The notes beneath the pieces are model-generated. The model was given only the letters and a program-made list of their open reading frames with translations, was not told the DNA's origin and made no database searches. Of a stretch of DNA of 64,000 bases, positions 44,999 to 54,728 are shown piece by piece (positions within the stretch are counted from its first letter, which is position 1; the number at the start of each line of letters is the position of its first letter). Where the stretch lies: NCBI GenBank assembly GCA_013215465.1, contig JABSOW010000002.1, positions 124,001-188,000 of the forward strand, in the 5' to 3' direction. The position numbers were made by a program, and so were the translations under genes. The stretch is from Colwellia sp. (lineage in GTDB: Bacteria; Pseudomonadota; Gammaproteobacteria; Enterobacterales; Alteromonadaceae).

Positions 44999-47900
44999 TA
45001 AATTTCTTCTTTCATAGCAAGGTTAAGGGCGTTAAAATTTTCTTCAAGTTGCTCAATGCTATTCCTTATATCATCAATATTACCAGCTTTGCCCGCTAGC
45101 TCCATTTCAAGGGCTAAAGCACTTAATGCTTTACCGCCGACATTAGCGGAAGCACCTTTTATTTGATGTATAATAGCCGCGGCTTGGACGACGTCATTAT
45201 TGTTAATGCTGACTTTAAGTTTACCTATTTGTTCAACGATATCTAGGCAAAAAATTTCAGCAACAGATTTTATCAGCTCTGGGTCGTTCATCAACCTTTT
45301 GGCCATATCGTCATAATCAAAAATGGCAAGCTCATTACTATTGTTGTTTTGAGTTGTTACTGTTTTACTCTTTATATTAGCGAGTTTATTTTCAGCGTTA
45401 CCGTTTTTAGCTTTAACTTTATTAGGCAGCCATTTTTTTAGCATAGCTATCACTTTTTCTGGCTCTATAGGTTTTGATAAATAATCATCCATGCCTGAAT
45501 CTAGACATCTTTGTTCGTCGCCAGCCATGGCATTAGCCGTCATCGCAATGATAGGAATAGCGTTGTTTGTTATTCCTGTCTGTTTAGCCCTTATTGTGGC
45601 GGTGGCTTGGTAGCCATCTAAGACAGGCATTTGACAGTCCATAAAGACCAAATCATGATTGCTAACACTTTGTAATGCTGTGATAGCTTCTTGGCCATTA
45701 CTGGCAAAATCAACGGTTATCCCTAAAGTATTTAGTAATCCTGCTATGACTAATTGATTGGTGGTATTGTCTTCAACCACTAAAATATTCGCTTTAAACT
45801 GCACCTGTTTTTTAGTGGTGTGGCGTGTTATCAAGCCAGGTGTTGAGTCTTTAAGACCCGAAGTCATTAATAAAACATCAAATAATTCAGACTGCTGGAT
45901 TGGCTTAGTAATATAGCCTTGAAATCCGGCAGCTTTCATTTTAAGTGCATCACCACGTTGGGCTTGTGATGATGCCATAATTAATTTAGTTTGTGCTAAT
46001 TGCGGATCTTTTTGTATTTGTTGGCATAATTGTAGGCCATCTATTTCGGGCATATGCATGTCTAAAATAGCGATGCTATAGGGAGTATTTTCCTGTGATG
46101 CAAGCGTTAGCTCTGCCAACGCTGCTGTGGCACTATTGACTAAGGTATGTGGGATGTTCCATATTTTGTGCAGTTGGTGCATTAATTCTAAATTAGTTTC
46201 ATTATCGTCAACAATTAACACTTTTTCATTGTTAATGTCAGTATGGTAAATGGCGACCTCACTGGTTTCTTCAGTCTTGAGTAGGGGAAGGGTGAACCAA
46301 AAAGTCGCCCCTTGGCCAATGTCACTATCGATACCTATTTCACCTTCCATTAATTCGACCAAGCTTTTACAAATAGATAAGCCTAATCCCGTGCCACCAT
46401 ATTTTCTGGTAGTGGAGTTGTCAGCTTGTGAAAATTTATCAAATAATTGTTGCTGCTGTAATTTATTAATGCCAATGCCGGTATCTTTAATTTCAAAACG
46501 GAATAATTTTTGCTCTGCTGTTTGCTCTACTAGCTGAACATAAACAGCAACTTCACCGTGTTCGGTAAACTTAATTGCATTGCCAATTAAATTCGTTAGT
46601 ATTTGCCTAATACGACCAGGATCGGCTTTAACCCACTGTTGAATTATAGGGTTGGCTGGACAAATAAGCTGTAAGCCTTTTTGTTGTGATTGAAAGCTCA
46701 TGGTGGTACCGATATCTTCTACCATTCTCCCTAAGTTGAAGGGGATTAACTCAAGATCTAACTTATTAGCCCCTATTTTTGAAAAATCTAAAATGTCATT
46801 GATGATACTTAATAGGCTAGCCGCGGATGATTTTACTGTCTTGGCTAACTTGTGTTGCTCTTGATTTAGCTCACCGTTAAGTAATAAGTTGGTCATGCCA
46901 ATCACGCCATTCATTGGTGTACGTATTTCATGACTCATATTAGCAAGAAAATCGGCTTTAGAGACACTGGCAACCTCAGCTAGCTCTTTGGCGATTAACA
47001 GGTCAGCAGCATCTTTTTCTACTTGTTCTTTCGCTGAAATGAGTAACTTTGCATCCAATCTTTTTTGAGTAATGTCAGTGCGAATTGAAGTAAAACCATT
47101 GACTTGTTTATTGTCATCGTAATTAGGCACTATGGTGGTATCAACCCAGTAATAGTGTCCGTCTTTGGCTCTATTTCGTACTTCGTCATGCCAAACCTTA
47201 CCCGCTAATATGGTTTGATGCATGTTATGCCAGTAGGATTTAGATTGGTTATTAGAATTAAGCAAACTATGTTTTTTACCGAGCAGCTCAGCCTCACTAT
47301 AGCCACTTATTTTTGAAAACTTGTCGTTAATATAGGTAATATTGCCTTGTTTGTCGGTCATCGACACTAAAGAGTGGGCATTCATGGCAAATTTTTGATT
47401 ATTTAATGGTGTTAGTATACTGTCTATTTTACGTTTTGACTCTTTGCTAAGTATGTTTAGTAGGGAATAAAAGATAATAAGAAAAAGACAGATAAAAATT
47501 AAAGATAATTGATAGCTACCACTTTTTAGCCATATCAGCTGTTGGTCAATTGGAACAACAACTTCCAATACGCCACGGACATCGCCTAATTTCCAACCTA
47601 CCTTTGGCGTGAGTGGATGGCTATTATGACAATCAACACAAGCCTGTTCAGTTAAGGTATCGGCAATGGCAACGCGAACCACATGTAAATCACCTATGGT
47701 TTGTGTTGCAACATAGGGTTCATTGGGCTTAAGGTTAAGTTGTTGCCATGCTTGCTGTTGAAAAGTATCTAGTTCTCTCTTTGCTCGTTCAGGGAATGGA
47801 AAAGCTGAGTAGAGTTTAATTTGCAAGCCAGTTGATTTCGATAACTCACTAAGCTCATGTATCATGGTTGCCGGTAAAGGGATGCTATTTTCTTTATTTT

Positions 47901-48135
47901 TATAATCGCTTGAAGCAGAGATGTGACCATTAGCTTTGAGTTTACTAACAATGTTTTTGGTGTAATAACGTCTTAATAACGAATATTGTTGAGCAATATT
48001 TTTCGCCTCTAAGGCGGCTTCTTTTATGGTAATATCATTGAATATATATGGCACAACACTGATAATGATGATGACGCCAATAATTGCTAAGCCTAAGAGC
48101 TGTTTCCATAAAGTTCGTAATATGTTTTGTTGCAT
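44998..48135 (-). CDS. Hybrid sensor histidine kinase with CxxCH (Tll0287/DUF3365-like) sensor
   Basis: The 1045-residue protein has a transmembrane helix (about 11-31), a periplasmic DUF3365-like domain with CVDCH (Cys166, Cys169, His170), a second helix (about 208-228), PAS/PAC (about 245-365), HisKA with FLANMSHEIRTPMNG, HATPase (GTGLGLSIC), two receivers (ILDMHMPEIDG and FMDCQMPVLDG) and a C-terminal HPt (IIHQIKGASANVG). The CxxCH suggests covalent heme c and redox or gas sensing. It is first of a three-gene operon with the REC-phosphatase and REC-GGDEF genes, its likely phosphorelay outputs. A GGAAGG site precedes the ATG. Confidence 0.92.
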   Translation of the reverse strand: MQQNILRTLWKQLLGLAIIGVIIIISVVPYIFNDITIKEAALEAKNIAQQYSLLRRYYTKNIVSKLKANGHISASSDYKNKENSIPLPATMIHELSELSKSTGLQIKLYSAFPFPERAKRELDTFQQQAWQQLNLKPNEPYVATQTIGDLHVVRVAIADTLTEQACVDCHNSHPLTPKVGWKLGDVRGVLEVVVPIDQQLIWLKSGSYQLSLIFICLFLIIFYSLLNILSKESKRKIDSILTPLNNQKFAMNAHSLVSMTDKQGNITYINDKFSKISGYSEAELLGKKHSLLNSNNQSKSYWHNMHQTILAGKVWHDEVRNRAKDGHYYWVDTTIVPNYDDNKQVNGFTSIRTDITQKRLDAKLLISAKEQVEKDAADLLIAKELAEVASVSKADFLANMSHEIRTPMNGVIGMTNLLLNGELNQEQHKLAKTVKSSAASLLSIINDILDFSKIGANKLDLELIPFNLGRMVEDIGTTMSFQSQQKGLQLICPANPIIQQWVKADPGRIRQILTNLIGNAIKFTEHGEVAVYVQLVEQTAEQKLFRFEIKDTGIGINKLQQQQLFDKFSQADNSTTRKYGGTGLGLSICKSLVELMEGEIGIDSDIGQGATFWFTLPLLKTEETSEVAIYHTDINNEKVLIVDDNETNLELMHQLHKIWNIPHTLVNSATAALAELTLASQENTPYSIAILDMHMPEIDGLQLCQQIQKDPQLAQTKLIMASSQAQRGDALKMKAAGFQGYITKPIQQSELFDVLLMTSGLKDSTPGLITRHTTKKQVQFKANILVVEDNTTNQLVIAGLLNTLGITVDFASNGQEAITALQSVSNHDLVFMDCQMPVLDGYQATATIRAKQTGITNNAIPIIAMTANAMAGDEQRCLDSGMDDYLSKPIEPEKVIAMLKKWLPNKVKAKNGNAENKLANIKSKTVTTQNNNSNELAIFDYDDMAKRLMNDPELIKSVAEIFCLDIVEQIGKLKVSINNNDVVQAAAIIHQIKGASANVGGKALSALALEMELAGKAGNIDDIRNSIEQLEENFNALNLAMKEEI

Positions 48136-48245
48136 TTTTCCTTCCGTATGATGTTAAAACTAGGCAGCAATGATTTACGAATTTACAGAAAAACATCAAT
48201 CATTACAATTGATGTTTTATTGTCTTCAAATATTAATAAACTAAA

Positions 48246-48869
48246 TTAAGCTTTTTTCTTAAATCGACGTGATGCTAACCCCATCATTCCTAATGCAAAA
48301 ATAGCAAGTGTTGACGGCTCTGGAACATCTACATTGTTGCTCAGCTTCACATTATCAATCGCCCAATTATCCCAATTATTTCCGCTGTGTTTTGCCTGAA
48401 TCCACTGGAACTTGGTGTTACTACTCATTGCTAACCCTGTAATAGATATATTTACCATACCCCAGGCGTCCTTATAAAGTAGTTCTTCTGTATCAATAAC
48501 GAGTAAGTTTTCCCAGGCTCCGTCGTTGGCAGCGTATTGTATTAGTACGTCTTCACCAGAATCTGCATCTTCGAATGTTGCGGTATCGTTAGCGCCACCT
48601 ATTTTAAGCATAAAGGAAAGTAAGCCACCTGTGCTCATATCGAATGCATTCGTCGTTGCCGATCGAGCTCCATTACCATCGAAATGTAAAGCATTTAGCT
48701 CGAAAAACTCTGACACTGGGTTGCCTAAAACGGTACCGTTTGACAATGTCCAGTTTGCTGACGTAATGGGGTCGAAGTCTTCCTCTAAAATCAATCCTGC
48801 ATTGGCAATATTAACCAAAAAACTGGTTGATAACAGTAAGCTTATAAAAGCAGCATTTAAAAATTTCAT
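48246..48869 (-). CDS. PEP-CTERM sorted extracellular protein
   Basis: The 207-residue secreted protein has a signal peptide (cleavage after ANA near residue 24), a beta-rich domain with WDNWAIDNVKLSN, as in many secreted carbohydrate- or adhesin-like proteins, and a C-terminal sorting tail DVPEPSTLAIFALGMMGLAS followed by RRFKKK. VPEP, a hydrophobic helix and a basic end define the PEP-CTERM signal cleaved by exosortase. The exosortase is not in the window. Function probably in the extracellular matrix; no enzyme motif seen. Confidence 0.88.
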   Translation of the reverse strand: MKFLNAAFISLLLSTSFLVNIANAGLILEEDFDPITSANWTLSNGTVLGNPVSEFFELNALHFDGNGARSATTNAFDMSTGGLLSFMLKIGGANDTATFEDADSGEDVLIQYAANDGAWENLLVIDTEELLYKDAWGMVNISITGLAMSSNTKFQWIQAKHSGNNWDNWAIDNVKLSNNVDVPEPSTLAIFALGMMGLASRRFKKKA

Positions 48870-49176
48870 TTTATATTCCTATTTAATCCCTTTCCAACAA
48901 GCGTGGAGGTAATTCAAAAAATAATTTTAATTATTCGAAGCTATTATTAGTGAGTAATAATGCGCTAGTTATTGAGCTAGTATAATGAGGTTACGAGGTT
49001 GTAAATATGGCTAAACTGTCCAAAATTTTTCTAAAGTGACCGTTAGAGGAATTATTATTCGCTTAGGTATAGAAGTTTTGTAGTGTTATCAATTGACTTT
49101 ACTACTTTTAGGTTTTTAATTTTGTTTAAATAGCATAAAGTTGGTGACTATCAATTTTTATTGGGTTAAATAATTT
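48870..49176. other. Divergent promoter region without supported features
   Basis: The 307-bp gap holds the upstream regions of the PEP-CTERM gene (minus) and the thiolase-like gene (plus). It is AT-rich with TATAAT-like sequences but no distinct operator, RNA or ORF. Confidence 0.5.
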
Positions 49177-50250
49177 GTGAAAACTCCATCGGCATTTATT
49201 ATTGGCGCAGCTAAACAACAAGATCAGGTAGGTAGTCTTGAGCAGGTTTTACTGCTCGAGTCACAATTACTTCAATATGGCATTACCCCTAAAAACTTAG
49301 TGATAGAGCCTTTACAGACTGATTGGTATAGCCCTGAGAAAGAGCATCACTTTAGAAGTGGTTGCGCGCCGATTGAAGCGTTGGCTGCAGCAAAAAAATT
49401 AATAGAAAATGGTGAAGCTGCGGTGGTAATTAGTGGTGAAGATCATATAAAAACGGGTTATAGCCGAGAAAATCGGTTAAGCAAAATGGCCGTTTATGGT
49501 CAAAGTTATCCACTAACGCAAGCTTATACCGATTTAGCGCGTGCCTTTAGTGAACAGCACACCATTACAGAACAACAATTTAAAGAATTTTCCAGTGCAC
49601 TGTTTGAAAATTACCTAATTAGTTTCCGTAACGCTTTGTCAGATAGCTTTACTCCAGAATTATTACCCGACTTGCGTTGGCATAAACCGATAACAGACCT
49701 GTTTAGAGGGATTGATTGCGCCAACCCTATGGTCGATTTTTCAGGTAGGCTATTATTAACGCGTGCAGATATCGCCGAGCAGCTGGGTGTTGATAAAAGC
49801 CAATGGTTAAAGGTGAAGGCCGTGGGGCTAAGTTGCCTTGATGGTGATGGCCGAGATTTTATAACGGACATTTCTCGCTATGAACATTTACAACACGCTT
49901 ATCAACAAGCTTGCGCTGAAGCGAATATTGACTTTGTGCAACTGTTCAAAGGTGGAGATGCTTTATTAGAAACTTATACTTGCTATCCTGTTGTGCCAAT
50001 GGCCTTTTTATTAGTAAGTGGTTTGGTTGAGGTGTTAGAAGATATTCCAGACTTTCTTGCTGAACATAGTATTACCATTACGGGTGGCATGAACTTAGCC
50101 AAAGCCGCATGGAATAATCCAGCGCTTAATGCGCTTGTGCTAATGCATCATCGCTTATGTGATGGCCCTGAAAAGCTCGGTTTAATACATGGCAATGGTG
50201 GCTTAGGTTATCGACAAGGGGTTGCGATTGTAGAGCGTGTTGACTATTAA
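49177..50250 (+). CDS. Thiolase-superfamily protein
   Basis: The 357-residue protein has thiolase-fold signatures: IEALAAAKKLIENGEAAVVISGED (first-half core), FRGIDCANPMVDFSGRLLL, and the C-terminal loop LIHGNGGLGYRQGVAIVE, which is like the GGGxG thiolase end. It probably starts at a GTG (49177). Position GCAPIEALAAA could hold the nucleophilic Cys (about residue 66), but I cannot confirm the catalytic His-Cys set. It resembles acetyl-CoA acetyltransferase or SCP-x-like proteins used in lipid and steroid metabolism. It stands alone, followed by a long palindromic repeat. Confidence 0.72.
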   Translation: MKTPSAFIIGAAKQQDQVGSLEQVLLLESQLLQYGITPKNLVIEPLQTDWYSPEKEHHFRSGCAPIEALAAAKKLIENGEAAVVISGEDHIKTGYSRENRLSKMAVYGQSYPLTQAYTDLARAFSEQHTITEQQFKEFSSALFENYLISFRNALSDSFTPELLPDLRWHKPITDLFRGIDCANPMVDFSGRLLLTRADIAEQLGVDKSQWLKVKAVGLSCLDGDGRDFITDISRYEHLQHAYQQACAEANIDFVQLFKGGDALLETYTCYPVVPMAFLLVSGLVEVLEDIPDFLAEHSITITGGMNLAKAAWNNPALNALVLMHHRLCDGPEKLGLIHGNGGLGYRQGVAIVERVDY

Positions 50251-50325
50251 AAATTATCTAAATTTTAAAATGGGCTATGTATTAACTCGGCTGTTCTAAT
50301 GATTCGACTGGTTTGTATGAGGCGT

Positions 50326-50592
50326 TATACCCATGATACTTCAAGATGCGAGTTTCAGGATGTCTGAGCGATTCATGATCAAGGCGCATCTTTTTATTAA
50401 GGGTAGTTCCCTTAAAAAGAGATGTAACGAAGAGCATGATTTGCTCAGACATCCCCGCAGGGCTGGTTTAGAAACGCTTTATGCCGCGTTATTGATTTCG
50501 ACAATAGAACGACTATTCTCTTCAATCAATGCCTTGCCTAAAAACGTTTCTAATTCCAGCTGAATCCTGCATCTTGAGGTAACATGGGTATA
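50326..50592. repeat. Long palindromic repeat element (267 bp), family with partial copies at 17031 and about 58215
   Basis: TATACCCATGATACTTCAAG (50326 onward) and the inverted CTTGAGGTAACATGGGTATA end (to 50592) match in 22 of 24 positions. Inside are GGATGTCTGAGC (50358-50369) with GCTCAGACATCC (50443-50454), and TTAAGGG/CCCTTAA (50397-50415). The nested hairpins and a partial match elsewhere in the window mark it as a repeated, probably mobile, non-autonomous element. It contains no gene of its own. Confidence 0.85.
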
Positions 50593-50878
50593 GATATGCT
50601 TTTAAGCAGTTTCAGTCTTCTTGATTTAATAGGTCAAGTGAACGCCATAAAACTAGAAAAGTTGAAGAAAAAAATATAAAGGCTACTTTATTCAACTTTA
50701 ACTTACCTGAAAATAATAATCCTGATGAACAATACTAATAGTGATTTTCTGTCATCTAAAAAATTGAGATGCGCATACTTAATTAGTCACAATTTCATTG
50801 AGGATTTTGTTTATAAGTCGATATTAAACATGTAGTCTAGCTTTTTGTATTTTAAAGTAATTATAATAAGGATTGTTA
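50593..50878. other. Intergenic region upstream of the LuxR-type regulator
   Basis: AT-rich promoter region of about 290 bp. It has no supported ORF. A ribosome site AAGGA lies at 50868-50872. Confidence 0.5.
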
Positions 50879-51517
50879 ATGAAAATACTGAGTCTGGATG
50901 ATCATCCTATATTTAGCCAAGGTTTAAAAGAGTCGTTGTCAGCTAATTCTATAGGGTTTGAGGTAACCTCCGCTTTAAACATCAAACAGGCGTTAGACTA
51001 CTTACAAACAAACATTGACTTTGATTTGTTGATATTAGATTTATCTATGCCCGACATGGATGGAATATCATTTATGAAATCACTTATCTCCAGAAATATT
51101 CATATACCTATCGTTATTATGTCTGCAAAAGAAGATTTAGTTTCGTTATCAGAATGTTTTAAGTTAGGGGCGTTAGGCTTTTTACCTAAAACATGGACGG
51201 TAAGCCAACTTAGTAAGGCATTAACTAAAATAGGTAATGGCGAAATCATTATTCCCGAAAACATTGCAAATTCTTTGGCTATAATGTCAAAAAACTCCTT
51301 GGAGAATACTCAATCATCGTTAAGCGAGCGACAGTTAGAAATACTAAAAATGGTACAAGCTGGGTTAACCAACGCGGGTATTGCCGCTGTTTTGTATATT
51401 AGTGAAGCTACCGTTAAATCACACTTGCAAAGGGTGTTTAAAATATTAGGCGCCAAAAATAGAATGGATTGTGTACGAAAAGCTGAATATTTAAAAATAG
51501 TACCTGTACTTAGGTGA
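50879..51517 (+). CDS. LuxR/NarL-type response regulator
   Basis: The 212-residue protein has a receiver domain (acidic pair in LSLDDHP, phospho-Asp in LLILDLSMPDMDG, KTWT near the usual Lys) and a LuxR helix-turn-helix (LSERQLEILKMVQAGLTNAG, ISEATVKSHLQRVFKILGAKNR). The ATG at 50879 follows an AAGGA site at good spacing; an upstream TTG at 50873 is disregarded. It is followed after 68 bp by a hybrid histidine kinase, its likely partner. Confidence 0.93.
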   Translation: MKILSLDDHPIFSQGLKESLSANSIGFEVTSALNIKQALDYLQTNIDFDLLILDLSMPDMDGISFMKSLISRNIHIPIVIMSAKEDLVSLSECFKLGALGFLPKTWTVSQLSKALTKIGNGEIIIPENIANSLAIMSKNSLENTQSSLSERQLEILKMVQAGLTNAGIAAVLYISEATVKSHLQRVFKILGAKNRMDCVRKAEYLKIVPVLR

Positions 51518-51585
51518 TTCTAAAAGTCGCTCTGAAAAGTCACTTTCCTTAACTAATACACTTATATCATTAAAGGCTCTTCACG

Positions 51586-53343
51586 TTGTTTAATACAGTA
51601 CTTGCTCAGAAAATAAATAAAGAACTTATTGAAAAAGAGCGTTTCGTCTTATATATGAACGAAATGCTGAGGAATTATATTGGCTCAATATTGGTGGGCT
51701 TGCCACTTTTTTATTTTATTTTTCAATCTCAATCATCCTTATATGCCGTAAATATCTGGTTTACTTTTGATGCAATATTAATGATAACCGCTCTCCTTAC
51801 TTATTATGCTTTTTATCAACATTACGATACATTTCATTTTTCTATTTGGATAAAAGTCAGCGATATTCCGCTTATCGTTTTTAGTTTACATATCGCATTG
51901 GCTCCTTGGTTATTTTTACAGTCGGAAGCTGATATTTATCTTTTTACCCTGTTTATTATGATCATCTCGTTAACGGGTACTGTTACACATGCCATCGCTT
52001 ATTACTTCGAGAAGCTGGTTGTATTTTCAACACTGCCGTTATTATCCTTAGCTGTTAAATTTAATACGATGGAAAGTGACAATCTCTTTGAGGTTTATAT
52101 CGTTTTGATTTTAGTATGGACTGGATTAATAACATTTGCACATCGCGTTAACAAATCACTAATTAATTCGATAATTCTCAAATTTGAACATATTCAGGCA
52201 CGTGCTAACGCGGAACGTATTAATGCCGAAAAGTCCCAGTTTATGGCGGCGGCAAGTCATGATATTCGTCAACCGCTTCAAGCAATAAATCTTTTAGTGA
52301 GCACTCTAAAATCAGGCAACAAAAACCCTCACGATGATGTACTCTTTGAGCGCTTAGAAAATAGCGTTGATAGTATGTCTGAATTACTTAATAGTATGCT
52401 TGATGTTTCTAAGTTAGATGCGCATGTCGTTGTGCCCAAACCTCAACATATTTGCTTAACGACATTATTAGAAAAATTACAGGGTGAATTAGAGCCATTT
52501 GCGAAAGCTAAAAATATTAATTTAGTGATAAAATCTGACAATAGCATTGTATTTTCTGATGTTATTTTACTTGAACAGGTGTTAAATAACTTATTGTCAA
52601 ATGCTATTCGTTATACGCATTTTGGCAATATTACACTATCAGCGCAGAGTTACTCAGGACAAATAAACATAGGCGTAAAAGACACTGGCGTTGGTATAGC
52701 CAGCGCTGATCAAGACGCGATATTTCTTGAGTTTCATCAGCTACATAATCCTGAGCGAGATCAAAATAAAGGGTTGGGTTTAGGTTTGTCTATTGTTAAG
52801 CGACTGTGTACATTACAAAACTGGCCATTATCGCTTAATTCAGAACTGGGTGTTGGTAGTTGCTTTAGCTTTAAGGTACCAAAAGGAGATAGGCAACTAA
52901 TCCAGGTAGTCGACAAAGTTGATATGAATAAGAACTTAGGATCTATTGATATAATAGTTATAGACGACCATGAAGGCATTCGTTTTAGCTTATCCAATAT
53001 CTTGAGTAAGTGGGGATGTAAAGTTCGTTCATTTGAGTCGGCTGACAATGCTTGTGAAGCGCTTAAGCAATTACCGACTTGGAAACCTAATTTAATAATA
53101 TCAGATTATCGTTTACGTAATAATGTAACGGGAATTGAGGCTATTGATAAGGTCAAATTAACATTGAATTACGCTATTGAAGCAATAGTCATTAGTGGTG
53201 ATACTGCCCCAGAGGAAATAATAAAAATTGAAAAAAGTGGTTTGATAGTCTTGCATAAACCAATCAAACCAGCAAAGCTTAGGGTGGTCATATCCCGAAA
53301 AATGATGTCTATTATTGAATCCAACACAGAAAACGTTCTATAA
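51586..53343 (+). CDS. Hybrid histidine kinase with polytopic membrane domain
   Basis: The 585-residue protein starts probably at a TTG (51586). It has six or so hydrophobic helices (about 30-195), HisKA with FMAAASHDIRQPLQAI (the HDIRQPL group), HATPase with NNLLSNAIRYT and NKGLGLGLSI, then a C-terminal receiver (VIDDHEGIRFSL, IISDYRLRNNVTG, LHKPIKP). It senses through the membrane domain and probably phosphorylates the LuxR regulator 68 bp upstream. The terminal receiver may regulate flux in the relay. Signal unknown. Confidence 0.9.
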   Translation: MFNTVLAQKINKELIEKERFVLYMNEMLRNYIGSILVGLPLFYFIFQSQSSLYAVNIWFTFDAILMITALLTYYAFYQHYDTFHFSIWIKVSDIPLIVFSLHIALAPWLFLQSEADIYLFTLFIMIISLTGTVTHAIAYYFEKLVVFSTLPLLSLAVKFNTMESDNLFEVYIVLILVWTGLITFAHRVNKSLINSIILKFEHIQARANAERINAEKSQFMAAASHDIRQPLQAINLLVSTLKSGNKNPHDDVLFERLENSVDSMSELLNSMLDVSKLDAHVVVPKPQHICLTTLLEKLQGELEPFAKAKNINLVIKSDNSIVFSDVILLEQVLNNLLSNAIRYTHFGNITLSAQSYSGQINIGVKDTGVGIASADQDAIFLEFHQLHNPERDQNKGLGLGLSIVKRLCTLQNWPLSLNSELGVGSCFSFKVPKGDRQLIQVVDKVDMNKNLGSIDIIVIDDHEGIRFSLSNILSKWGCKVRSFESADNACEALKQLPTWKPNLIISDYRLRNNVTGIEAIDKVKLTLNYAIEAIVISGDTAPEEIIKIEKSGLIVLHKPIKPAKLRVVISRKMMSIIESNTENVL

Positions 53344-53371
53344 AATGCATAAAAATATATTTAGGTTGGAT

Positions 53372-53854
53372 TTATCGGTTTTTGATTAATTCAATCATTT
53401 TAACAAATGAAGTTTTAAGAATTTCTAAATCATTACCAGCGGGTACGGCTTTTTGAGTACATTCATTTAATGATTTAACAAAGCCTTTACTTAATTTATT
53501 ATAGGGATATTGGTTCTGATAATTATTTACAACTTTTTCTTTATATATATCCACTTGTTTTTGTAGAGCATTTGCTTGATTTTGATTTCCCTTGCTAAAC
53601 TTTAACAAGCCAGGGCTTACAAATGTATTTTGAATATACTGATTATAAATACTAAGTCCTTTTTGTACTATTTCAACATCACTTTCATCGTATTTTGAAG
53701 GTAGGTTTTCAAGCTTCAAAGTAATAAAGTCAATTAAACCTTGGCAGGTTTGCATATCATTTATAGAAGGTTGTGCTGCTGAAGTTTGAAAACTTAATAA
53801 TGTTACTACCGCTAATATAAGTGCTGGCAGTTTACATTTTAATATTTTGGTCAT
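53372..53854 (-). CDS. Exported helical protein of unknown function
   Basis: A 160-residue protein starts with a signal peptide (cleavage after SAA near residue 27). The mature part is rich in Lys, Asn and Gln, with a helical character and two Cys (CQGLIDFI and NECTQK). I recognise no family. It is next to, but separated by 109 bp from, another unknown exported protein. It converges on the hybrid kinase gene. Function cannot be inferred. Confidence 0.6.
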   Translation of the reverse strand: MTKILKCKLPALILAVVTLLSFQTSAAQPSINDMQTCQGLIDFITLKLENLPSKYDESDVEIVQKGLSIYNQYIQNTFVSPGLLKFSKGNQNQANALQKQVDIYKEKVVNNYQNQYPYNKLSKGFVKSLNECTQKAVPAGNDLEILKTSFVKMIELIKNR

Positions 53855-53963
53855 GTTTTATCTCATACTCTGTAAATATCGCTAAGTGAATAAATTTTGA
53901 AAATATTTATATACGCCCTACAACGATCGATGAAGTTGTTGGGGCATATAAGCATATTGAATT

Positions 53964-54728
53964 TTATTTTTGTAATCTTAAATATTCGAAGGCAAATAAG
54001 CTTTTACCCGACGTTTGATTATAATATTGGCAATAAAGCTTTTCACCCTGCTGAGGCGCTAACGTACTGGTGTTAGCTAAAACACTTAGCATGGTTTTCC
54101 CTTTCGATTGAAGTTTTTTCTTCCACTTACCACTACGGTTGCTATTACTTCCTTCAGCACATTCCTCAATACCTTCAGAATTTCCGCAATGAAGTAGCAT
54201 AGCTTTACCGCTTAAATAATTTACAGTGTATGGATATTCACTTTTTGGCTCAGTATCACCCACTGCGCCTGCTCCGGGGTTAGCTGATTTTACACATTGC
54301 ATAGACCAATCATTTGAATTACCTAGCGCTTTATATTTCTTTGTATCAACTTCCATATAAGCTATTTCACGAGATTGAAGTGAAGGTAAAATACAGCTAT
54401 TAGTTAATGTGCCTGATTTTCTATTTATAAGCCCAGTACGTTTTTCTTTAGAAAAACCTTTTTGAAATGTGTAAGTGCCACTTTTTCCTATGGTGATATT
54501 CTCAGGCTTAAAACTGGTACAACTTGTCATGGAAGTCAGACTCTTATCTGGTCCGCCTGCTAGGCTTGGAGTTGCTACATTACTAACGCTAGCTGGCTTC
54601 TTTTTTACTTCTTTTTTAGATTCACTTTTTAGTTTATTTTTTACATCATCAAAAAAACCGGCATTAGCATTAGTTACACCGACTGATAATGCCAATCCTA
54701 TTAATATGGATATTTTAGTTAACGTCAT
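53964..54728 (-). CDS. Exported cysteine-containing protein of unknown function
   Basis: A 254-residue protein has a signal peptide (MTLTKISILIGLALSVGVTN, cleavage after ANA near residue 23), a Lys-rich segment (NKLKSESKKEVKKKP), then a mature domain with several Cys (TSCTSFKP, SCILP, MQCVKS, LHCGNSE, EECAEG, LYCQYY) that may form disulfides. Nothing here matches a family I know. It could be a secreted or periplasmic stress-type protein; no enzyme motif is seen. Confidence 0.6.
   Translation of the reverse strand: MTLTKISILIGLALSVGVTNANAGFFDDVKNKLKSESKKEVKKKPASVSNVATPSLAGGPDKSLTSMTSCTSFKPENITIGKSGTYTFQKGFSKEKRTGLINRKSGTLTNSCILPSLQSREIAYMEVDTKKYKALGNSNDWSMQCVKSANPGAGAVGDTEPKSEYPYTVNYLSGKAMLLHCGNSEGIEECAEGSNSNRSGKWKKKLQSKGKTMLSVLANTSTLAPQQGEKLYCQYYNQTSGKSLFAFEYLRLQK

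Noticed and set aside
50333..50563. 76-codon frame inside the long palindrome
   Set aside because: It is explained by the repeat element; inverted copies give chance frames.
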